From the NCBI GenBank assembly GCA_007449985.2, contig VIIQ02000001.1, positions 62,001 to 126,000 of the forward strand: a stretch of 64,000 bases of DNA, written 5' to 3'. The stretch's first letter is position 1, and every line of letters starts with the position of its first letter. Of the stretch, positions 15,921-25,746 are shown piece by piece. Made by a program: the position numbers and the translations under genes. The stretch is from Desmodesmus armatus (Eukaryota > Chlorophyta > Chlorophyceae > Sphaeropleales > Scenedesmaceae). A model generated the notes under the pieces. The model did no database searches. It had not been told where the DNA came from and saw only the letters and a program-made list of their open reading frames with translations.

Positions 15921-17511
15921 ATGGAGCTCTCTAGGGGCCATGCAACTGTAGCCCGGCCAGCCCGTGTGGCGGTCCAGAACAGCCTGTTGATCAGGTCAGA
16001 CAGCTTCTGCCTGCCTTGGCAGCAGAGCCTGGGGGAGAGTGCTTTCGCGACCCTTGAGTGTTTGTCTTAAGATATAAACAGTTTCATGGCACTAGATGAT
16101 GCAATGTGACTTCACACCTGCCAGTGGTGCTGCAGCAGCCAGGCCCACTCTGTTGTCTTCCCTCACTGGCTGACGGCACCACTGCTCTTGACCCCTGCTG
16201 CAGGCCCCAGGCAGCTGTCAGACGGCACAGGTTGACAGCTGCTGCTGAAGTGGACATTGCAGCAACAGCAGCAGATGCCGCTCCACACGCCCCAGCAGCA
16301 GCTCCACCAGCAGCAGCAGCAGTAGCAGCAGCAGAGGGCCAGGCTGGTGCTGCCACCAGCACCCCTGGTGATGCATCTAGTGTCACAAGAGTGCGGGTGG
16401 GTGCCGAGACCAACCCTGCAAAGGTGGCCGGCTATATCCTGTCCCAGTTTGAGGAGCAAGGGAATGACCACACAGTCATCATTGACTCTGTGGGGCCTCC
16501 TGCCTGTGCCCAGGCCTCAAGGCAGTAGCCCGCATTCAAAACATGCTAGCAGAGGACCCAGCAGCAGACCGCTGTGTGGTCTTCCAGCTACAGAGCAAAA
16601 TCCAGCGTGGTCCGCAGGAGCAGCGGCAGCAGCCGGACGGGCCAGCACGACAGGATGACGGGATGGGTTTCCGTACCAACCAGCTCATCCTGCGTGTGAG
16701 CAGCCGTTCGAGTTGGCCTGATGTCGCCTTCAACCCTGCAAAACCTGAGGACACAAGGAAGGCGCCTGACGCCCAGGGCCGCACCAGCAGCAGCGACAGC
16801 AAAAGCAGCAGTGCCAGCAAGGAAGCAGCTGTTGCCAACTGCTTCCCAATGCCTGTGCGCACTGACGCTGCAGACCCATGGCAGCGGCTGCAGAAGCACG
16901 CCCTCATTGCGGCAAAGCGCAATGTGCCGGCTCAGTTTGCGGTTGCAGGGGCAAAGGACCGGTTGGCCAGTGCGGTGGTGCTGCTGCTGCGGGCGGTGCA
17001 TGCAGCTCGCAAGGAGGCTCTTGCCAGTGAGGAGCCCTTTGACTTACAGTGCACCATCGCATCTAGCAGCTACGCTGTCGAGCGGGACGCCAGCCGGGAC
17101 GACCAGCAAGCTGCCGGTGCTGCTGCTGCTGCTGCTGATGCCGAGGCAGGCGCAGCAGCAGCAGCAGATGCTAGCACCACGCTCACCCGCTACCGTCATG
17201 TCGTGACAGTACAGCGCTGCGAGCCTAGTAGGAATGCACTAGCAGCTGCCAAGCGCAGGGCGGAGGCAGCAGCAGTTCGTGGAGAGCGGGGGCCAGGTCG
17301 CAGCTCGGGACCGAGGGTTACCCGGCCTGGTTTTGTTGAGGTGCGGGAGGAGGAGTGGAACCAGCTGAAGGAGCAGTTGCAGGTTGTGCCTCACCTCACA
17401 GAGCAGCTGCAGATCATGACCAGGCAGCATGAGCAGCTGCTGACGCTGCTGGCCACCCAGCAGGGACAGCAGCAGCAGGGACAGCAGCAGCAGGAGGAGG
17501 GCCAGGAGTAG
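15921..17511 (+). CDS. Tandem SpoVS/Alba-like domain protein (frame break near 16516)
   Basis: Proposed exons 15921-15994 and 16204-17511, about 460 residues if the break is ignored. The N-terminus is Arg/Ala/Val-rich without acidic residues until TAAAEVD, suggesting an organelle transit peptide. SpoVS-like repeat 1 has RVGAETNPAKVAGYIL, then VIIDSVGPPACAQ, LKAVARIQNML, DRCVVFQ and TNQLILRV. A weaker second copy follows: VRTDAADPW, AQFAVAG, LASAVVLLLRAVHAARK, FDLQCTIAS and YRHVVTVQRC. SpoVS belongs to the Alba superfamily of nucleic-acid-binding folds; binding here is inferred. The C-terminus (EEWNQLKEQL to TRQHEQLL) looks like a coiled coil and ends in Gln runs. The frame shifts by one missing base between CAQ and LKAVARI (16511-16518), inside the conserved domain, so a sequencing error is likely. 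The first exon is tentative. Confidence 0.65.
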
Positions 17512-17529
17512 GGGCTGGTTGGTGCTGGT

Positions 17530-17551
17530 GCTATGCTGTGTACAGCATAGC
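17530..17551. repeat. Hairpin in the 3' repeat array
   Basis: GCTATGCTGT (17530-17539) and ACAGCATAGC (17542-17551) are perfect 10-bp arms with a 2-nt spacer. A degenerate version lies near 17752. It sits just after the stop codon at 17511. Confidence 0.75.
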
Positions 17552-17969
17552 TTGCAGAGGGTGCGGCTGCAGATCATGACCAGGCAGCATGAGCAGCTGC
17601 TGACGCTGCTGGCGGCCCAGCAGGGCCAACAGCAGCAGGAGGGCCAGGAGTAGGGGCTGGCTTCTGGGGTCTGGGTGCGGACAGCAGTTACTGGCTGGTC
17701 AGCAGTGGCAGCTGGGACGGGTTGGATGGGTTGGAGTTGCTGCTGCTTGTGCTATGCTGTGTGTGGTATAGCTTGCAGATCGTGCAGCTGCAGCTCGTGA
17801 CCAGGCAGCATGAGCAGCTGCTGACGCTGCTGGCGGCGCAGCAGGGACAGCAGCAGCAGGAGGGCCAGGAGCAGGGGCTGGCTACTGGGGTTTGGGTGCG
17901 GACAGCACTTGCTAGCTGCGGCGGCTGCAGCGGCGGCAGCTGGGACGGGTTGGAGTTGCTGCTGCTGGT

Positions 17970-17991
17970 GCTATGCTGTTTACAGCATAGC
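17970..17991. repeat. Second copy of the 3' repeat-array hairpin
   Basis: The same 10-bp arms as at 17530-17551 occur here around a tt spacer. Confidence 0.75.
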
Positions 17992-18060
17992 TTGCAGAGG
18001 GTGCGGCTGCAGACCATGACCAGGCAGCATGAGCAGCTGCTGACACTGCTGGCTGCTGGG

Positions 18061-20020
18061 GTCTGGGTGCGGACAGCGCGGGCTGGCTGCAGCGGCAGTA
18101 GCGGCAGCAGGGACAGGTGGAGGTTTGTTGCTTTTTTGCTGATGCTGTGGTCAGCATATACTATGCTAGCTTGCACAAGGTGCTGACCGCACACTGCTGC
18201 TTACTGCATGCAGCATTGAAGGTAGCTGTGCCACCCGACAAAGTGGTTGTGCTTTTGTATATGTTGCTTGGTTTCCACGTGTGTTTGTGTTGCCTGTTGC
18301 ATCTTGCCACTGAGGGGGCCAGTCCTAGTGACTCTTGATGTGAGCAGAGGCAGCTTTTTGATGCCAGAGTATTAGGTTTATCAGGTTGTTTCTCATGAGT
18401 CACTACATCATGGGGCACCACTGTAACTATTCACTGTGCTCAGGAATTGGTTGATACTGCCATTGTCAGTTGGTGTCTGCTTTCATTTTCACAGCAGCCT
18501 AGCAATGCAGGCTTGTACTAAGGCTCCAACTGCATGCCTGATTCTTCTTGCAGCTGGTAGGAATGCACACAGCTACAGGCAGCCAATGGATTTCAGGGCA
18601 TTGCAGACACACCAAGGTGACACATTGAGTCTGGTACTTGTTACATAGTAGCCTATGCAGGTCTCAATCCAGCATGCAACAAGGCAGCTTCTTTGCACAC
18701 AATCAGCGCTAGTGGCGGCAGTACCACGTGCGTGTAGCGGCATGTGAAGCTTGATGGCAGCTGTTTGCACACTGGCGGCAGGCAGACACGCCAGTACACT
18801 TGCACTCAGAACGACCCACAGCTGCACTATGTAGCACCTGTGCCACCCTGCGTACACAAAGGTGTGTGCGCGCACCGAATTGCCTCTTGTGGGTGAGGGT
18901 ACAAAGCAACACCACCCAAAGCAACTGCGGCGGCAGGCAACCTCCACAAACATGCACGAAAGAAAATCCCCAACAGCCGAAGGCGACATGACAGCTTTGG
19001 CTGTGTGTATGTGCATTGGTTGGAAGGAGGGCGGCATGCAACCACGCAACAGCTGTCCAAGGGCGGCAGCTGCAAGGTTGCTGCGTATATGCAACATGCC
19101 AAGCCTGCATGAAGCATGCAATATATATGGCAGCAGCAGCCATCCCTGCCCTTCCCTATATCACACACCTTCCCTGTATGCCAACCCGGTAGCATATTGT
19201 ATAAGGCAACACTTCTAGAAACCCCTCAATAAACAAAGAGGACCCGCCGGCAATGCGCGCCCACACATCCACACTCACACTGGACAAATAGCACTCAACA
19301 CCACAAGCCACACAAATTAGTCAACTTCGTTTGTTGCGGTCCTGTAACACAACAGCGTGTGTGACGAGACACCCTAGCCTATACAGCAAGGTCTTGACTG
19401 CTGCAGCGCCTGCCTGGCTTTGCCTGAAAGCCAACAAGCTTGCAGTGTCAGCGCGCCTTGCGCACAACTACCTACAAATGCTGCTAGCAACTTCACAGAG
19501 AGTTGCCGCAACGACAAGTATGCCCAGCAACAGCCATACATGACACCCTGCATGATAGCTGCCTGCGGCAGCAGCAGCAGATGTGTCATGTCCAACCGCT
19601 GTGCTGACACCCGTGCTCAGGGCTGCCATGGACATCCCTCAGCTCAGGGTGTAGTTCGTGGTGTAGCTGCTTGCATACCAGCAGCCTCAGTGGGTCCAGG
19701 ATTTGCACAAGCATCGCTTGGCGCGCTGATATCGCAGCTGCAAACCAAGCTAGATGTCTGCTTGCTGCAAACCAAAGGACACCACCCCCTCACGCAGCAG
19801 CTAAAGCTACTGCCGCACTGTCTGCTCGCTGTTGTAACAACAGTGCACCAAAGACGTCCTCCTTATACAAATGCGCACCAAGGCTGCCGGGCTGTAATGC
19901 AACAGAGCAAGACTGGTGACAACTGCAGCAGCTGTTGCCATAACCCAACGTCCCACCCCACACACATGACCCCAGCAATCCCAAGCAGCACACAGCAGAC
20001 GGGGTGACAGCAGCAGCTGC
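18061..20020. other. Convergent intergenic region without a supported gene
   Basis: This is 3' flank of the SpoVS-like gene (plus) and of SGNH1 (minus). Several open frames of 60-195 residues exist but are Cys/His/Thr-rich in a way typical of chance frames here, and none carries a recognisable motif. Confidence 0.5.
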
Positions 20021-23000
20021 TTACGCCGCCCACTTGTCACCCAGGAGCCATGACATGTACTTGGTCTCTCCAATGCGGGCGTTGCTGATCAGGCCGGGGT
20101 CGCTGGTCACCGCCACACCATTGACCCGGAGCTTGTCTCCTGCTGTGGCGTTGCCAGCCATTGTGATGCTGATCTGGCACTTGGGTGCTGCAGAGGGTTG
20201 AATGCCATCAATGAAGGTCACCAGCTGGTTGTAGGTAAGGCTGCCGTCCAGGTAGCGCTCGGGGCATTCGCAGCCATTGCCGCACCTGTCGAGACAGACA
20301 GAGAGGCAGGGAGGCAGGCAGGCAGGCAGACAGGCAGGCAGACAGAGCGTGGCAGGCAGGAGCAGGGGCGGGACAAGGTGGATACAGCACGTCAGTGATT
20401 GGGTGGGAGACGAGGTTGGAGGGTTGTGGCTCCCGGTTGTTGTAGTATCAAGACTCCCACAGTAAATACAGCTGCCCAGCTCTTGCACAATGCATTGCAC
20501 CGCACCCATAGCCACCAGCTGACTTACACACAGGACTGCATGTATGTCTGACTCATCCTCCGCCCATGTCGCTCTCAACTGCAATGCCCATGTTGCCACA
20601 TCCTCCTCATAACATATTCACTAGCTAGCTGGCACAAGCACGCGACTTACGTAATAGTTGCGCCAGCAATGCCGGTCTGTGCCTTGGTATACACAAGGAA
20701 GACAGTAGCAGGGCGGCCGTCGGGACTGGTGGTGTCCACCTGCAGGACCAAGGGCTTGCCCTGTGACACCGTCTCCATGCCATCTGTAGGGTACAGGCTG
20801 TTGGAGAAGTCCTGCTCGGCCTTCCACCCCTCAGCGCTCGCGATGAACTTCGTCAAGTTCTTCCCCATCGCGCAAACGGGTGTGGAGACACCGATCTCGT
20901 TTGCGTCATACATGGGAGCCGGGAGGCGTGCGGTACGGGAGGCGAGCTCTGCGGCGCCTGCAGGGTGGATCTGCAGGTCCACGAGTGTCTGCTGCAGCAT
21001 GTAGACAACGAGGTCTGCAGCTGCCTTGTGGCCCTGGTCGGCGGGGTGGAGCCTGTCGGGGCCCATCAGGGTTGTCCAGTCAAAGTCGGCCACCTTGCCG
21101 AACTCACCCATTGTGTAGGTGGCATACCTGCGAGGGGGGGGGGGGGGCAGACACAGCAGCAGGATGGATGAGCAGCGTTTGGAGGATGTTTGTGCAGGTA
21201 CATGCGTGTGTGTTTTGTGATGAAGAGCTTGTGGCCGCTGCCTGTAGTGCATGTCCTGCCTCATCATCGCTGTTGTGGTCTGCCGTACATGGGTGTTGTG
21301 GATGACACACACACTGTGCTGGACACATGCCACCCCAGTGGAGTCTGCACCAGCCGACAGATGTCTTGCCTAACACAATTGCCTGCATGTTAGGTACTAT
21401 CAAGTATGACTAACTCAGTCCCAGCGATGTGCACAAGCACAAGGGTTGTCAGACGGCGCCTGGTGGGCCAGAAAAAATCAAACCTCATTCTAGATCTCAC
21501 CTGAATGAGATGGTTGGGATGTCATAGTACTGGGCCAGGTTATAGTAGGTATCCTCAGGTGAGGCCTGGTAGCCACGCTTGGGCTTGCCATCCTGACCAC
21601 CCTGGGGGTATGTCATCTCATTCACAAAGAACTGCAGGACAGGGTCAGGCACAACAAGGCAGTGGGGTTAGGCAATGGGGAGTTGGTTTTGGTTTCGACT
21701 CCAACGCTTGCTGGACCTTCCACACCGTGCAAGCAGGCAGTTGGAGCTGTCCCTGGGTCATTACAGGCCACTGCATCCCACACTTATACCATCATCAACG
21801 TTTTCAGGCCGTTTTTCCCAATGTTCGGAATGCGGGTATGTTTTGCAAAAATACTATGAGCTACCTTAGTAACCATGCCTTTCACAACCTCTCACCCCCC
21901 TCGCAACCCTCATTCCCCTCAATTCCCTCAATCCCCTCAATTCCCACATCATCCTCGATTCCCTCATCCCCTCAATTCCGCTCAATTCCCTCATTCCCCT
22001 CAATTCCCTCATCACCCTCTATTCCCTCCATTCCCCACATTTCCCTCATCACCCTCACAACCAACATTCCCCTCATTCCCCTCTCTTCCCTCATCACCCT
22101 CATTCCCCTCAATTCCCTCATCACCCTCATTCCCCTCATCACCCTCACAACCCTCACTCCCATCAATTCCCTCACAACCCTCATTCCGCTCATCACCCTC
22201 AATTTCCGCTCATCACCCTCAATTTCCTCAATTCCCTCAATCCCCTCACAGCCCTCATCGCCCTCAATTCCCTCATCACCCTCATTACCCTCAATTCCAT
22301 CACAACCCACATTCTCATCAATTCCCTCACAACCCTCATTCCCCTCAATTCCATCATCACCCTCAATTCCGTCATTCTTCTCACAGCCCTCATTGCCCCT
22401 GGCAGCCCTCATTGCCCTGGCAACCCTCATTCCCCTTGCAACCGACATGTCCCTCACCACCCTCATTCCCCTCCACAGCATTCTCTCCCTCCAACGAGGG
22501 AATTGAGGGGAATGAGGGTTGCCTGGGCAATGAAGGTTGTGAGGGGAATGAGGGCTGTGAGGGGGATGAGGGAGGTGAGGGGAATGTGGGTTGTGAGGGG
22601 AATGAGGGAATTGAGGGGAATGTGTGTTGTGTGTGGGGGGGGGGGTGAGGGAAATGTGGCGAATGAGGGTTGTGAGTGGAATGAGGGACATGTGGGGAAT
22701 GAGGGTTGTGAGGGGAATGAAGGAAATGTGGGTTGTGAGGGAATCGAGGGGAATGAGGGTTGTGAGGGTGATGAGGGAATTGAGGGGAACGAGGGAAAGG
22801 TGGGGAATGAGGGATGTTAGGGTTTTGAGGGGAGTGAGGGAAATGAGGGTAGTGAGGGAAATGAGGGGAATGAGGGTTGCGAGGTTGTGACTTGGTGCCT
22901 GCTGCACACCCCCGCACTGTGAGGGAAATGAGGGTGGTTTCTCTGCACTGTGAGGGAAATGAGGTTGGAGAAAACGCACTATGATATTGGCATAACGCAC

Positions 23001-25025
23001 TGTCAACTCTTGCATAACGCACCATGAGGGAAATGGGGAAAGTGTGGATTACTGTTACTGTTACTGTTACATGGTTCAGGCTGAGCCTGAACACCCCGAT
23101 TACAATGAGACAAAATGAGGTGTCGAATGTGGGAAAACGCTGCCGATGGCATAAGTAGGTTATGCGACTCTCAGCGCTTCTCGGGTGGCGCTCGTAATAC
23201 CATCACTCTGCCTCGAACCTGCTCCGACATCCTCGCTTGGCTCGGATGTCTCCGCCGGTTCTCGTCAGAGTGCTGGTATTTCTCGCTATGCCACCCTCGC
23301 TCGCTGCTGAGAGTTGTATAACCTCTACATACCTTCACTATCACTACAAAATGACCATACCTCCCTGACCTGTCACCACACTAGTGGAAACCATCGACGG
23401 CGGCACCATGCCCCCCCCCAAATATCGCATACCATCACACCCCCACAACCCAATGTGATGCCACCCCATCAAGTCTCCTCTGTGACGGTTGTGGTTAAGT
23501 CCAAAAATCTACAGGGTACAAGCGCCAGCTACTCCTGCTGCTGGTGCTCACATGCACCATGTCCTGAGACCTGTCAGAACCCTACAGGACACCCCCCTGC
23601 TGCTGCTGCTCACCTACACAAGACCCGTCAGCACCCCACAAGAGTTTCCAAATCCCGTCAAAACCCTACAGACCCCTGCTGCTGCTCACCTGCATCATGA
23701 CCACAGCAGGGGCGCTGGTCTTGCGCAGGATCTTGCGCAGGAAGCGCTCAAAGAAGCGAGCCTTCTGGTTGTCTGTGTAGCTCAAGTCCATTTCACTGCC
23801 GTCGTTGGCAATAAACTCCACAAACACTAGGTCTGAGGTGTTGTCAAGGAACTTGTCCAGGCACAGGGAGGTGATGTAGGACTTGGTGGCAGACCTGCAC
23901 CATAGCACAGCACAGCACGTCACGGCACACGTTACTTGGAGCTGTTCAAACATGCTGTTTGTGTATCTATTTAAACCCTCCCTCACACCATCAAGTAGTG
24001 CGTTGCAGGAGTGACAAAGTCTTCACCAGGCTGTGTCTTTGTTGGCGGTCAGAGGGGTGTGGGGTTTAGCCGAGCGGCCGACAGCAGGCCAAAGACAACC
24101 TGCACCCGCCCTTACCTGGCATTGTTGTTGAAGACCAGATCGCCATTGATGTTTTTCTGCATGTAGAGGCGCACCAGCGACCAGACGTCGTTGGGGTTCT
24201 CCTTTGCCTGCTTGCGGGATGCCACAGCTCCTGTGCTGATACTGCCTCCCAGCACAGTCACAGTCACCTCCTTGCCTGCAGTACAACACAACACAACGCA
24301 GTAGAAATGCAGATCAGCAGACTCGCATGCTGCCAGACTCGACTTTACAACTATGTGTGTGCTGCGAGATATGGGCAGTGGCAAACCTGCACAGCAACTG
24401 TGGTGAACACACCGTGCTCAGGGAGTGCAAGCCTTACCAGCACATAACACAGGCTGGCCAGGAATTCTGGACCTTTGTTGACGCTGTTGTGTCAGCATAT
24501 TTAGGAGTGCAAAATAGGCACCTGCTGCATTCACAACTGTGTCCTGCCTTGCTGTTTTGTGGCTGCTGGTGCTGCTGATGGTGCTGCCCAGTGTTGCAGT
24601 TGTGCCAGGCAACAAGCCTTACAAGTAGTAACATGATGATAACAGCTGGTTGCATACCTGCAAGTAGGTCGTTCATAACGCGCCTCAGCCTGAGGTTGGG
24701 GCCCACATATGCCTGGCCCTTGCGAACAAACTCCAGTGGCAGTGTGTACTCCCATCCGGTCAAAGCACCCTTCAGAGCATCCCCAACGGTACCCTTCACG
24801 CCTGGCACCTGCAACAGAAAGCCATGAAAGCTTGATGGCTGCAGGAAGGGGCAGCTGCACAGCTTGCTGGCGTGGTGCATGGGGAGTGCTACTGCTGACC
24901 TTGAGTGCCTGAATGTTGTCCATCATGGTCTGGAACTCCGCGGGCTGTGCTGCGTGCGCTGGAGCCGCACACATAAGGCTGCACACCAACAAGGCAATCG
25001 CCGCAAAGCTAGGCGCCGCCCGCAT
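20021..25025 (-). CDS. Secreted SGNH/GDSL hydrolase-like protein with C-terminal Cys module (SGNH1)
   Basis: Probable extracellular esterase or acylhydrolase; the substrate cannot be told. Seven exons: 25025-24900, 24808-24658, 24275-24116, 23894-23690, 21631-21501, 21127-20651 and 20285-20021, giving 504 residues. A signal peptide (ALLVCSLMCAAPAHAA) starts the protein. Catalytic blocks: nucleophile Ser104 in VLGGSISTG, oxyanion Asn176-Asp177 in EFIANDGS, and Asp282/His285 in GPDRLHP followed by GHKAA. The last exon opens with a CGNGCEC cluster and ends in a short beta-rich segment (residues 418-504), possibly a binding module. The intron 23689-21632 is 2 kb and holds a strand-switching minisatellite, a foldback element and repeats of the exon-4 splice donor. 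The last acceptor is flanked by a ggca microsatellite, and the 21127 acceptor has an all-C pyrimidine tract. SGNH1 is head to head with its paralog SGNH2. Confidence 0.88.
20303..20345. repeat. GGCA/GACA microsatellite in an SGNH1 intron
   Basis: Tandem ggca and gaca tetranucleotides lie just upstream, in gene sense, of the last exon's acceptor. Confidence 0.85.
21893..22962. repeat. Strand-switching polypyrimidine/polypurine minisatellite
   Basis: From about 21893 to 22490 the plus strand is built from ccctcattcccctcaattc-type units. At about 22490-22500 it switches to the complementary purine form (gagggaatgagggttgtga) and continues to about 22962. The array is thus an approximate inverted repeat of roughly 1 kb. 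It lies wholly inside the 2-kb SGNH1 intron. Long open frames through it exist only because the repeat lacks stops. Confidence 0.9.
23049..23070. repeat. (TTACTG)n microsatellite
   Basis: Three and a half tandem ttactg units, between the minisatellite and the foldback element. Confidence 0.9.
23157..23324. repeat. Foldback (long hairpin) element in an SGNH1 intron
   Basis: The left half reads aggttatg, actctcagc, gggtggc, aataccatcactctg, gaacc, gacatcc. The right half, read in reverse complement, gives aggttata, actctcagc, gggtggc, aataccagcactctg, gaacc, gacatcc. The two arms cover about 168 bp with a loop of about 10 nt near 23235. Such an imperfect hairpin resembles a foldback MITE. No convincing target-site duplication was found. 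Confidence 0.8.
23538..23700 (-). repeat. Repeated copies of the SGNH1 exon-4 donor region
   Basis: The exon-4/intron junction (gctgctgctcacctgcatcatgacc near 23680) has two degraded copies in the intron, near 23545 and 23602. Both keep ctgctgctg, gctcac and an adjacent gtcagaaccctacag or equivalent. Spacing is about 60-75 bp. Confidence 0.6.
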
Positions 25026-25746
25026 GGTGCAGAAGTGTGCTGAGCCGATGAGCAGGAAGGGCTTGACCGCTGGGCGCAGCTGCTGGAACGAGCACGCTCA
25101 AACAAATGCCCGTTGTCACAGTTGCAAAGTGATGTGATACGTTTGGGGGTGAACTGAGCACCCGATCGGAAGGACTTCGAGCAGCAGAGCCGGTGTTGCC
25201 TGCTCCTGGGGCGCTGGATGGAACGTACACAACGTCAATCACTTTCTTGCTACAGTAAGACACTTTGAGACTGTGGTGCACGGAGGTCTACGCTGCAGGT
25301 TGTTCACACTGGTCGTGTCACTTTTGTCTCACCCCAACAATTCGATACCGTCACTCGCCATTTCCTGGTAGCCAGTACGTCTGACTCGATCGCCTGCCTT
25401 ATCAGCTTGCGTTTCCAGACATATTGTGATCGCATCCTGATCTATCGGCCCTGTTCCGCTCACGTCACTCGTGCTCCCATTGCTTGCACCTTCTGAGAAG
25501 TCGCACACCAGCTTCCATATACTTCGAGCTTAGAACATCCTATCAAGGTTAGTCGTCCGTGCCTTCCCCAGCTACAGCTGGACGCCTCTCAGCCCACACA
25601 GCATCGGTCAGTCTCGCCTGTGCCGCTGCCTCACGCCTTCTTTGCCCTGTCGTGTCTTCAGGGTGCCTTTGCAGCCGATCGCTGCAGCAGTAACCAGCTT
25701 TCCAGGGCTCCAGCAGCGGCTGTCCCCACCACATCGCACCAGCACA
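25026..25746. promoter_or_regulatory. Bidirectional promoter between SGNH1 and SGNH2
   Basis: 721 bp separate the two ATGs of the head-to-head paralogs. No clear TATA box was identified. The arrangement suggests an inverted duplication that kept a shared control region. Confidence 0.45.

Larger units (their letters stand above)
17406..18060 (+). repeat. Four tandem copies of the SpoVS-like gene's last coding segment
   Basis: The motif accaggcagcatgagcag followed by ctgctgac recurs near 17420, 17580, 17804 and 18020. Spacing is about 160, 224 and 216 bp. The first copy is coding (TRQHEQLLTLL). The rest follow the stop at 17511, each with diverged flanks. Between copies lie short hairpins built on gctatgctgt/acagcatagc. 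Confidence 0.85.

Noticed and set aside
21893..22962. Telomere-like (TTAGGG-type) array
   Set aside because: Units are AATGAGGG/TTGAGGGG and irregular, not TTTAGGG or TTTTAGGG.
21505..23015. Long Pro/Ser/Phe- or Gly/Arg/Met-repeat proteins on both strands (up to 347 residues)
   Set aside because: They are translations of the CCCTCATT/AATGAGGG minisatellite, open in several frames and both strands, and lie inside a well-supported intron.
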